Assembly (NCBI GenBank): GCA_000708835.1
Contig: DF237358.1
Location: 19,772-83,771 of the forward strand
Direction: 5' to 3'
Length of the DNA: 64,000 nt
Source: Klebsormidium nitens
Lineage: Eukaryota; Streptophyta; Klebsormidiophyceae; Klebsormidiales; Klebsormidiaceae
Numbering within the stretch: the stretch's first letter is position 1; every line of letters starts with the position of its first letter. Positions 54,301 through 64,000 of the stretch are shown in pieces. The notes under the pieces are model-generated. The model saw nothing but the letters and a program-made list of their open reading frames with translations, ran no database searches and was not told the origin of the DNA. Position numbers and translations under genes: made by a program.

Positions 54301-57300
54301 AGAGGAGCAAGGAGTTAGATAGACTGCTAATGCCTACTCCGTTCCGCTTGTATATGCCCGGCCCTTCCTTCTCTCGTATCGCCCGCAGGTATTTGGCTTA
54401 CGTTCGTTCTGTTTCCTCCTGCAGGCCCTGACAGGCTGGACTGGAACAAGCGCCTCCGCACAGCGCTCTACGTTACGATTGGCTTGGAGTATCTGCACGA
54501 CGGCGTAGAACCGCCTATTCTGCATAGGTAAGACAATATGATCTCAAATTTTGGGTTTGCTTCTAAATGCATTAATGCTATTCTTGATTCCTATGTCGGA
54601 AGAACGAAGGAGGAAGAGAAGTGCCTAATGAGAACTTCGAAACTTTGATGCAAGGCCGCCTAAGCTTTGTCTGCATGCGCCAGAATCGAGTTTGGGTGCG
54701 TGTCTTCAGGTCGAGCCACTCGGGATATTTTATAAAGCAGATATGAGCGTCGGTTGAGCTTCGCGTCCTCATAAGAGTCGTCTACGGGCGAGCCAGTCCT
54801 TGTTTCTCTCTGATCCATTTTGAGGTAGGCAAGCCAGCGAGGTTGCCAACTTTTGAATCAAACGGTCTGGAATTATCGAGATACCTCCTCGTACCAGTGT
54901 TGGTCGATGGACAATAATCCTCTCGTTTTGAGATATCCAACTCTTGGAGCCTAGCTACTACTTCTCGTCTTACTTCAGGCAAGGCCCATACACAGCTGAT
55001 GTGCGCAGTGCGGCAGGGATTAAACTGTTCAAGTCTTTTCAGTATTCGATGTGCACGTTCAGCTGGAAAGAGTCGATCCATTTGTCTCTATGCAACGTCA
55101 ACCCCGTCACAGCAGGAATAAGTCGGAGTGTAGTCTCCATAATTCCTGGAAGTACCTGACAGTATATATATACTCCCCTTGAATCCATTTCAGGGACATC
55201 AAGAGCGCGAACGTCCTCTTTGCTGATGAGAACAGACTTGCTGCCAAGGTAAAATTGCTGTTGGCATCGCTGGTTTGGTATCTATTGAGGTTAGCAATGC
55301 AAGCGGTCCGGTTTTTGCGGGTGCAAGTTGATGCACGCGCGAGCATGAAGCACTCTTAATACTGATTGCTAGGTCTTCCACTTCGATTTGCGCTCTCTCT
55401 TCCAATTCCTGGCAACTTTTCAACTTTTGTCCGACCGTTCTTGTCAAGCCAGGCAATGAGTTTGTGAACGGGTTGCGTCTAAATAAAGTTCTTTGTGACG
55501 GTCTTTTCTAAGGATTATGCACTGCCAGGCCTTCTGGTCATTGTCCGTGACGCTCCACCTGCAATCAAACACAGTCGGACGTCATCCACTTGACTGGCAA
55601 CAGGCACTGATTATTTCCGATCTCGACTAGCTTTACCTACTCGAGCGCATCGTTTGAGTACACGAATGACGTAGCTAACAAGCTTAATTTGACTGCTTCC
55701 TTGTAGCTGAGCGACTTTGGCGTGGCCAGGTTCGAGGATGGCCCGGGCGCCGTATCAGCTCGGACTCGCGTCTTGGGAACCCGAGGCAAGGGCTCTCTAA
55801 CTTAGAATTTCTACGCCCCTCAGCGCGCGTAAATTAGAATCTTGCGGAACCGAGAACTTGAATATCCTGATTCTCGACAAAGTTCGCTTCGCTCTGGGCC
55901 CTTGAAGGTTTAGGAAAGGCGGGTCCTCCTTAAAGGTAGCGCGTGTGAATGACGGAGTGAGAGCTGGTTTCTACCTTGTTGAATTGGCCAGTTGAACCAG
56001 CCCAACGAATATTGTGTCAGCGTCTGATCAAAGAGGGCTGGCAGCTGGGTTTTGAGGCGCCTTCCTTAACCCACTGCCGCGGTGCCAGTATGTAGGGTCA
56101 AAGCTGCGCAACGGCTGCCTGGTTCGGCGTGGCGCAACCTCGTTGATTTTTTTTTGAATGCCCGTCGGTGACATTCCATTCGTACGTACATAGGTTCTCA
56201 GTCAATGCTTCGGGCTGGGCTTACGTCAAGAGTTATGCCTTTCCGGTGTCCTTACAGCATTCCGCTACTTGAAGTAAGGGTGCGCGTCGAACAAAAAGCT
56301 GCAAAAGGATTTTCAGATTTTGTAGCCAATCGAATGGCTTGGTCGATCCATGCACGTGGTGAACCGAGGTACATACCAGAACAGTGCTCTGGCCTGAAAG
56401 GTACCGTACCTCCTACCTGCCGGTACTGACAGGCAACACTGGAGGCCAAGTAGGTCTTCGGTCGACGCGCAACCTAAATGCATTATGTTCTCATTCTGCT
56501 TGCAGGCTATGTCGCGCTTGAATACCTTCAGTCTGGACAGGTGAGGTCAGGTCCGTCCATGTGCTTGAAGTTCTCGTTCCTCGCTTCTTAGTGGGGATCC
56601 AGTCGTTGCATGCAGAAGAAGTATTAAGGTTGATCCCAGTCGTCTGGCCAACTCACAGTCTAGCAGCTGCTAGAGGATCGTTCATCCAGAGCCTGATCAG
56701 GGATAAAAACTTACTAGGTCATGCGTCGTAGTCCTCAAAGCTATTTTGCGTGGAGATTCTCCTCTGGTTCCCATGTTTTGCTACGGTTGAAGGTTTGCAA
56801 GAAGTTTCCGCTTCGACCCTCAGGTTAGCAAGTACACCGACATCTACAGCCTTGGCGTGCTTCTGTCCGAGCTGGTTACTGGCCGTCCGTGCACCTTCCA
56901 AATGGGGAATGATCAAGTTGCCCTGCGTGACTGGGTGAGTTACACTGGCAGATCGTAGGGTCTGGCAGAACACGCCTTCATGGTTTTTTCACTTTTCCAG
57001 TGCGTCTTCCAGTTGGATGAGAATATACGCACGGACTCGCCATGCGCATCCTTCGAACGTTTTCGCCTGCAGTGGCGAATTGAAGCGGCTGTTCAAATTG
57101 GCTTTTTCCCCAATCGGCTTCTGTACAGATCTTTAGGATCTTTCATTTCTATTGAATCGGTATGGTGTTTCCGAAACGTGCGAGACACACGGTCTTCTTG
57201 GTTTGAGCTTCGTCCGTTTCAAAAACAGTAAACGTTGGATTGTATGAAAATGAGATCACAGCAGCTCCACACAAAAACTGTCCATTCTTGGTCCTAGACT

Positions 57301-59208
57301 TCTTTTAGATTCCCGTCTCTTTCTCACCCACTCTTTTGTCGTTCTCGAACTTGAACGAGCGTCACGTCCCAGGAGAGCTTTTCAGAATGGCCGGATTAGA
57401 AACAGCCCTTGTTTTCCGTTTGCTACGCTTTGTTGCTCGGTTTCCGGTCTACCCAACCACCTTGAAAGACTAGCGGACCCCGGGCACGCAATATACGCTA
57501 GCTGATCAAGTCCCTTTTCTAGCTCGCAGACCGGCAACTATATCAATTATAAGAGGTTTTCACAATCAAAAACTTTACAAAACTCACGATTCCTGCCGAA
57601 AGAATCTGGTTTGACACTTTTGAGTTGCCCAGCGCTTTTGAAAAGCCAACGCACTCATCTGAGCAAGACTGGTATACGTTCACTTTGTGCACGCAAACCT
57701 TCACTGGCAGGTACCACGAATGCGTAGCGCTATTGACTCAGGCTGAAGTGCTGAAAAGGCTTGTCGCATCCGAGTCATATTGGTAGGATTGCATTTTTCA
57801 AAAAAGCGGAACAGTCCTCGGCCAGAGATGAATAACGCCTCCCCAAGCACGGTGACCTCCAGATGAGACTAGTTAGTGGTGGTTTAGCACCCTTGAAATG
57901 GCAGAGTGGGTTGAGAGCAAAACCGTGCTTTATGTGCAGGTCGTTGAAAACAGGAACCAGCCCTTGACTCTAATGGATCCTGCGCTAGGGGGTAACTTCC
58001 ATCCTCAGCAGGCCATCGGACTCATTCAGCTGGCCGTTGAGTGCATGAACCAGAACGAACCCAAGGCTCGTCCTCTGGCTGCCCAAGTGCGTGTCGTTCT
58101 ATCCTTTTATTCTTCCGTTCTTCTGCTAGCTCGTCCTCCTGTTCGGGCGTTTTCCCGTTCTTCTTCTCATTGTACGTCACGTTCTCAGGGAGTTGGTCAG
58201 TCGAAGTACATCACCTTGTCAATTCACTTACGGAGAATGGCCGATTTGAAACATTTTGACTTTGGCAGGGGGCCTGCAGACACGTCATCTGCCAGTGGAT
58301 CAGATTTCATGCAATCTAGGCAACTAGCAGGCCCCAGAACGAAGCAACCAGAATTTCGAGGTCTTTATAATTCAGTAGCTGATGTGAAGCTCGTGGTATG
58401 CATTTGATTCTTCTTGTCATTTTCCACCTGTCAGTGGGGGCGTTTTAAAGTCTTGCCTACACATTCGACAAGCGACAAGTGCTTAAAGCAGGTCTCAACG
58501 TCCTTATATTTCCGAATTTCAAGGGATGCTTGGAACTTCGTCAGGTGATAAAGCTTCGATCCTCCTTTTGCACATCCGGGGAGCGTTGCTGACAACACAC
58601 TTTATTGGAGCTTCAGTTACGTTTCAGCAGACTGTCAGAATGTCAACCTTATAAATTTTGCGAACCCTTCCATTATACATTTCATCTCTTCCTTCGGATA
58701 CGCGGAAAGCGTCAAAACTGCATGAACAAGGGGGGCTGCTCCTGCTAAACCTAGGATTTAATCTGAAGTGGACCCGTAGAACTAACTGCCTTTGAAAACG
58801 AACGGCACAAACCAAGACTCTTGTTACCTCCGCTTACGGAAAGAAGTCTACCGTCTCTCTTTCGATCGTTAGTCGGATCTGGCACACGAGCCAACTCACG
58901 CATGTACCTTTCCCTGTCCTCCGCAGGTCCACCAGCGCATCGAGCAGTTGATCGGCATCACGGCCGGATCGCCGCCGTCCGCAGAACAGGTCTTCGTCCC
59001 CCCTAGCGGCGGCCTCGAGAACAACTACAGACCCGCCGTCGTGACAAATTCGCTGACGGGCTCGGAGGGGTCCTATGGCGCCCCTTCCATTTCGGGAGGC
59101 TCCAGTATTGTCGGCGATGCCATGAATGGGTTTCGGAGCGGCGGGCCGGAGCCCCCGAAGAACATGACGATGTTGCAGAATTTCACCAACATCCAAACGG
59201 GACGTTAA
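51372..59208 (+). CDS. Receptor-like protein kinase with an eight-cysteine ectodomain and Pro-rich stalk
   Basis: Plasma-membrane Ser/Thr kinase. Eleven exons: 51372-52143, 52760-52933, 53548-53615, 54069-54225, 54425-54527, 55194-55248, 55707-55785, 56506-56540, 56824-56934, 57940-58086, 58927-59208. All are in phase, giving 660 residues. Domains: signal peptide 1-29; cysteines at 37, 65, 76, 84, 93, 102, 117 and 123; SPP/TPP-rich stalk 129-183, like a cell-wall-anchored extensin or PERK stalk; transmembrane 195-221; kinase about 300-570. Kinase residues: GQGGFSKV loop (309-316), Lys330, Glu348, HRDIKSAN (424-431), DFG (446-448). All catalytic residues are present and it is of the RD type. 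The usual APE is changed to ALE (YVALEYL). The tail is Ser/Gly/Asn-rich. Exon 55707-55785 ends in a GC donor (GAG, then GCAAGG). The kinase resembles the PERK/extensin-like RLK branch, but the ectodomain is unfamiliar. No exon copies were seen in the introns. Confidence 0.93.
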
Positions 59209-59718
59209 TCATGTCGGGCGCGGGACGCGTTTGGGCCCCGCCGGGTGGTAGCCAGTCAGCCGAAGTTCGCGCAGCCTGAGTGCTTCGAAACTGAATCGAA
59301 CGCGGACACATACTACGTCTTATGGTGTTTGAGGTCCTAGACGAGTGTTCTTAACGGGCTTTGTTTCAGGTTGAAGACGTGCCCAACTTGTCTGGCGGAA
59401 CATTTGTGGTCAGAAAGTGATCGAGTAAAGCCAGCTTGAAAGCCGTAGTTGTGAGCTATGTTCACGTTGATCAGAAAATGCAAGTGGTAAAGATCTGACG
59501 GTTGAAACGACAAGACGGGATTGGATAGGATTGGTAGAATATGCTTCCAAGAAAAGTTGGTGTCTGTACAGCTAGTTGTCGTTTAAGAGTAGGAGTTGCT
59601 GGTGTCTGCAAGCCGACTTTGCTTTCCACGAAGACCCGAATACCCGGCCTGGAACCATGTAGAATCTTCTTTTGGCAGCCATCAAATTGCCGATGTGGCA
59701 TCCGCACTTATATTCATA
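59209..59718. other. Convergent intergenic region between receptor kinase and secreted cysteine-rich gene
   Basis: About 510 bp holding both 3-prime ends. I see no repeat, RNA gene or open frame of note. Confidence 0.5.
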
Positions 59719-62700
59719 CTAAATTACCTTGGACACATGCAGTGCAGACACATCCATGCTGGCCACGAGTAGGTTTGCGGTTGCGTTGCTCTTGAAGCAA
59801 CTTGACTGGCTGTAATTCAGGCGTCCCTGGCTGTAGTACCGTCCCAGCGCAGACACAGTTGGCCTCAGGCGCAAACACCAGAACAAGTTGGGGTTCGGCC
59901 CGCGGTCGAGTGGGACTAGCGTCAGATCGATCAAGCGGAGATGCTTATGGGTGACGCAGCGCGCCACCCGGCCGGATGAGATTCCCCGGCCTTCGCAGTG
60001 AAAGCTGCCAGAGTGGCGGCCGGCAGCCGTTTTGACGCGGCCGCAGAGTTTGAAATTCTTGTAGATATTCGAGCTGACACAACGATTGCTGACCGTCGTG
60101 AAAAGGACTTGCTGATTTTATGATTTCTTGGCGATTCGCATCCGGGAGGATTTGGGAGTGCTGCATTTGGTGGCGGGCCCCGTCAAAAGCTTAAGCCCTG
60201 CGCCCGAGTCTGGATTCCCGGCTCAACCAAACAGCAGCCCGGCCCTAGATGCCACATAGAAATAGTTGGAGGTCTCGGCTCAGTGATGCGAGGGCAATCC
60301 GGGGCTCTTCAGACGGAGCGCCGGCTGGTCTCATAGTAAGCAAGAAAGAAGCTGACACAGAAGAACCATTCCAAATAGTCCTTCGCTCCGCACACGTACC
60401 CACCCTGACCCCCAGACTAACCCTACCCGTCCCAGTACTTAGTATAAGCTGACTCAGCTTACTAAATACCTATTCTAGAGAATGATCCGCTGTTCGATGC
60501 ATGTACGTCCGTGACGATTTGCGGGTCGATCGAAGAGTAGCCATGATCATTCTTTAGATGTACTCGGTAGACAATGACAACATCGAATTGAAGGATCGTG
60601 ATAGCGCTGAGTTGGAGCTCGTGAAGCTCCGCCAGGGTACTATGGGACCCACATGCATGCCACGAAGCTGCCTATGCCTTATAAAACCATCTGAACGATG
60701 GCCGCCCCGGCCCCTGTGGCTTGATGTAGTAAAAATAACCACCAGGCGTGTCACTAGTCACGACAAAGTGGCGAAAGTCGGGCCAAGACTCGACCGCGTC
60801 CCAAGTTTTGAGTCTTGACGCCTCTTCAAGCTTGGCTAGGAAGGCCCTAGAGGGCTTCTTCAACAACTTTGACAAAAATTTTGTTTGCTCTTGAGAAGCT
60901 CGTCTAGCCTACAGACTCCATCTTTTAAGGCCCTTTTGCCATCGACCACGTCGAGTCGGTCGCCGTTCCGTTGACGGAAACGACCATGGATCATATCAAC
61001 TTTGCTTGTTGTTTGACGCGCCACCGACTTGCAGCTTTCTTCGACTTTGACTTCTTTCAGCAACCCTTGATCTAAGACCTGCTTCTACTATCGTGTCCAC
61101 AGGACTTTGAGTACGGCAACCTCAACCAGGGAATCGGACAGACAACTCATCCATCGATACCGGTGTTGACTTTTCCGCTTCCTTACACTGCAGTGATCGA
61201 GTCAGAACACTCGTACACATCAGTCTGATCTGGCAACCAGTAGCTTGACTGTCTATTCCCCAGCTCGAGTCCATACCGGGCCTGAGTGTCTCGATAAACG
61301 AGGTAAATTACAAACGCTCTTGGCTCAGTCACGCATCCATTATCAATACACATCCGTTCAACTTCTTCCAAGGACTCAGCCCATCCAACGAGTGTCAAGA
61401 GAGATACTACCATGCCTTCCTCGCTGGCGCTTGACACCAATTAACACCGGCAGTAAGCGCCTCAAACAGTTACTGACTACCGCTACCGCACGGACCTATG
61501 TTGGGGCAGCACCCCGTCGAGTTCGAATCCCCTCTCAGTTGCCCGTTGCGCTTGTCATAGTTGCAGGCATCCGCCGGCGGCCCTCCGTTAGGGTTGCACC
61601 TCAGGTTCGACCCGGGGTTACTCTGAACCAAGGGGTTTCCGCACAGGTCTTCTTGTGGGCATTGGCAAGCTGCTAGGAAACGGCGCACGGAGGTCGGAGG
61701 CGCCTCGTTTGGGAGGAAGTAGCCGCACTCTTCGCCGGTGTTGGCGTTGAGGCTGTGGCCGTCCTCCTGTGAGCGGAGGAGCGCTTAAGTCAGATGGCTT
61801 TCGAACAGGATTAGTAGACGTTGGGAACGGAAAGCTCGCCAGCCTGGGATGGGTGGGTGAGTATAAGGGGCGCGGGTTTAGCGTGGGTTCAGCGTGGGTT
61901 TTGCGTAGGTTTTGCGCGGGTTTAGCGTGGGTCCGGATGCAGAACAGGTGATCTCGAGAGTATTAGAGTTGCGAAATTGGAAAACTTATCTCAGGCTGAA
62001 AACTTTTACTTCCAAAACTTACCACTCCGTCAGAGACTCGTAAGAGAAAGTGGGTTCGTAAATCAAACTTTACCACTGAAGCGACTCCCGAAACTTGCTC
62101 TTGCCGTTTGATTCAACGGAGCATCTTTCCGAGGACCATTGCGTTCTGCTGTTTGCTTCGAGCAAGTTCGCTGAGAGAAGGAGCGCACAGGAAAAGCTTC
62201 ATATTCTCCTTGACACAGCTGCCCACATGATCTGGTGTTCCAAGATTCAGGCACAGCAGATCGACGATCTTCGTGGGGCGCCTCTATTACTCTGTGGATA
62301 TTCATACATATCGCCTGCATTTTAGTTCTTAACAAGCTTCTAGAATGCGCTTTCTGTGACTCAGAGCCCTAGCAGCCCTTTCTAATACTTCAGATACCAT
62401 TCCGGCAGTGGCCCGTTTCCTGACAGGCCACTTTGGGGCGGGGGAACAAAGTTGGCGAGCCACGGAGAATTCATCTTGGGTTTGTTTGAACATGAAACCC
62501 ACAGCTTACGATCTCGCGTTTTTAGTTCAAGCTACTTCTTTTGCGCAATTGTTAGCTTACGTAGTTGAAGCATCCCATGGTATATCCAGCCGCAGCCGGG
62601 CAGGAGCACTTGGAGCTTCCAGAGAGGCTGCAGAGGAAGAGATGGAAACGTGTCACTTGGGTTTGCTTCTGTCAACCTCTCGGCTTACCATGGAAGGTAA

Positions 62701-63470
62701 ATCGGCTGGGATGCTGTAAAGCTGGGTAAACAATAAGGCTAAGAATGTGAACAAGTGTGAAGTCGCCTGAACAGAACGAACTGCAGGCTTGCCGGTCTGA
62801 AACCCTGGTCTAGAACCTAGCTTTGGGCAGGCGCACAACCGGAAGGTGCGGTTTCCCGGTCAGGTAATAACACGGGTCTGACGTGAAGATGTAGAAACCG
62901 GCCTCGAGTTTGAACAAAATATGAACCACAAAAGTGCTTCTGGTGGGAACGAGGTCGAAGCCTACTGCAACCAAGAAAAAGAAACTCAGATACTTTTGGA
63001 ACCTACTTAGCCGTATAGACATTTACCCTATGAACTCTAAACCTTTTTCTTCCAGAAAGCACCCGGGCCTAGCTCCAACTTTGCTTTGTCGGCATGGTTG
63101 GTCAATGGCATACTTCCATGTTCTAAACAGAATGGTGTGCCATATGTCGATGGTTTTGTTCAAGGTCTTTGTCTAAGTGCTGAGTTCATCAGCTTATCAG
63201 TACTCACCAGCAAAACTGGATGGCCCTGTCAGCTCCATAGCACGGCTGGTGCGCAAACCCGCCGTCCCTAGGGTCTGCGGTGTCGTAGAACCCGCACGCG
63301 TAATGGTTGACAATGTTTCCCAGCATGTCAGTACTTTGGTCGTCAAGCCCGGGCGAGGGCCTGAGCGTGCGGTACGCTAGCGCGGGCTGAGCGTTGAGCA
63401 CCCAGAATGACGCCACTACTGCTGCAGCCAGCACCACGAGCTGACGTTGCACGGGGGTGCCTGTAGCCAT
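59719..63470 (-). CDS. Secreted cysteine-rich protein of unknown family (exon model incomplete)
   Basis: The first exon 63208-63470 starts at ATG 63470 and encodes a signal peptide (LVVLAAAVVASFWVLNA), then HYACGFYD, HQPCYG and FCW. A phase-consistent chain follows: 62817-62936 (SDPCYYLTGKPHLP), microexons 62689-62721 (33 nt) and 62398-62419 (22 nt), then the exon from 61771 to about 61480-61500. That exon has nine cysteines (CGYF, ACQCPQ, LCGNP, GCCPN). The last exon, from about 60110 down to the stop at 59719, adds six cysteines. The acceptor at 62936 follows a CAGAAG and is a weak choice. The junction across about 60110-61480 is unresolved, because a repeat lies there and more exons are possible. 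The family is not recognised. The protein is probably extracellular with many disulfides. It could also be two genes, although one long gene fits strand and character best. Confidence 0.5.
60439..60465. repeat. Short inverted repeat (hairpin)
   Basis: TTAGTATAAGCTGA, one base, then TCAGCTTACTAA. The arms pair apart from one extra base in the left arm. It lies about 100 bp from the end of dispersed repeat copy B and may mark the edge of an inserted element. Confidence 0.6.
60560..60825. repeat. Dispersed repeat, copy B
   Basis: Homologous over roughly 260 bp to 46560-46865, same orientation. It shares GAAGCTCCGCCAGGG (60622), a CATGCC block, GTCACTAGTCACGAC and GACCGCGTC. The adjoining minus-strand sequence to about 61060 has protein-like open frames (TWDAVESWPDFRHFVV; KVDMIHGRFRQRNGD) broken between frames. 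This suggests a decayed coding element lying inside an intron of the secreted-protein gene. Confidence 0.55.
61870..61934. repeat. 11-bp minisatellite, six units
   Basis: Six consecutive units close to GCGTGGGTTTA with few substitutions. They lie about 100 bp upstream, on the minus strand, of the exon starting at 61771, inside an intron. Confidence 0.9.
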
Positions 63471-64000
63471 CCTTGTCGCTTGGTGCTTTGCCGTACGAGG
63501 AGCTGGGAAAAGTGCCGTTGGAGATACCAGAGGCAGTGACCTGAGAGCGCTTTTGCGCGCCTCCTAAGTCGCCAGTGGCTCGCCAATGTTTGGAGACAGC
63601 TGCTTCTTTGAGTGTGCTAGTACTGACGACTCGGATTGCAATCCGCTGCAAGCCGGCAAAACAAAATCCTCTACTGCGATACCGATTGGAAGGGGGCTTT
63701 TGATAAAGGTTTACGCATCACAGTTACTCCGAATGCCGCAAATTGCAAAATGTTTGGCTTTGGTTGCCAATCACTGGCGCAGATCAGCCTCATGCCACAA
63801 GGCAGAAGGTTGTTTTAAAAAACGTTCGTAAGTTGACATTCAGTTCTAGACTGCTCTGGACTGACTTGCCCCATGCATGCCTTCTGTAAAACAGATTGGC
63901 GCTAGTCAGGATGAGACTCCCCGCTTTCGCATCATAAATGCTGCCGGAGTCGCGGCCGGCAAGCTAGAGCGCCGGTCGCGGTCATCAGCGTTTGTGCATA
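63471..64000. other. Region upstream of the secreted cysteine-rich gene
   Basis: The 530 bp to the window edge should hold the promoter of the minus-strand gene. Short open frames on both strands resemble nothing known. No TATA box or RNA gene was recognised. Confidence 0.45.

Noticed and set aside
57898-57939. Upstream open extension of the kinase exon (AEWVESKTVLYVQ)
   Set aside because: The acceptor at 57939 joins in phase to the previous exon ending in RDW, and the extension would duplicate the W-V junction.
61183-61440. Minus-strand open frame with protein-like composition (EVERMCIDNGCV)
   Set aside because: Not linked by convincing splice sites to the secreted-protein exons. It may belong to the decayed element nearby but cannot be called a gene.
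61470-61560. A tRNA-like B box (GTTCGAATCC) on the plus strand
   Set aside because: No matching A box or cloverleaf could be drawn, and the segment is the reverse complement of a cysteine-rich coding exon.

Overview
The window looks like nuclear DNA of a streptophyte green alga; a Klebsormidium-like charophyte would fit. This is inferred from gene content: a trifunctional plant-type UDP-rhamnose synthase, a plant-type bifunctional HPPK-DHPS and a plant receptor-like kinase sit beside a BK/Slo-type potassium channel, a class not known from land plants. Genes are intron-rich. I read 68 introns in seven genes; 65 begin GT and three begin GC. No bacterial operon, CRISPR array, convincing tRNA or rRNA was seen.

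Layout: (1) 1-13498 minus, Slo-like K+ channel running off the left edge; (2) 14352-21796 plus, HPPK-DHPS of folate synthesis; (3) 23324-29181 plus, RHM; (4) 31015-38201 minus, WDR76/CMR1-type WD40 protein; (5) 39045-45599 plus, SIRT4-class sirtuin; (6) 47227-49116 minus, secreted eight-cysteine protein; (7) 51372-59208 plus, receptor-like kinase with almost the same eight-cysteine ectodomain; (8) about 59719-63470 minus, secreted cysteine-rich protein whose exon model is only partly resolved. Orientation gives four divergent pairs or flanks: 1/2, 4/5, 6/7, and the start of 8 near the right edge.

Two things stand out. First, the channel, WDR76 and sirtuin genes carry intronic tandem copies of exon edges. 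Every copy spans a splice acceptor, a splice donor or the adjoining exon end. Units are spaced about 130-180 bp, most often 139-155 bp, and range from near-identical to barely recognisable. The HPPK-DHPS, RHM and RLK genes show no such arrays. Second, the divergent pair 6/7 couples a membrane receptor kinase with a soluble protein carrying a roughly 91 percent identical ectodomain. This suggests a receptor plus decoy, ligand or co-receptor arrangement that I do not recognise from any known family.

Functionally the genes are mostly unrelated housekeeping and signalling genes: membrane potential, folate, cell-wall rhamnose, DNA-damage/chromatin, mitochondrial deacylation and cell-surface signalling. 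The 47-63.5 kb segment is the only apparent cluster, with three secreted or cell-surface cysteine-rich proteins in a row.
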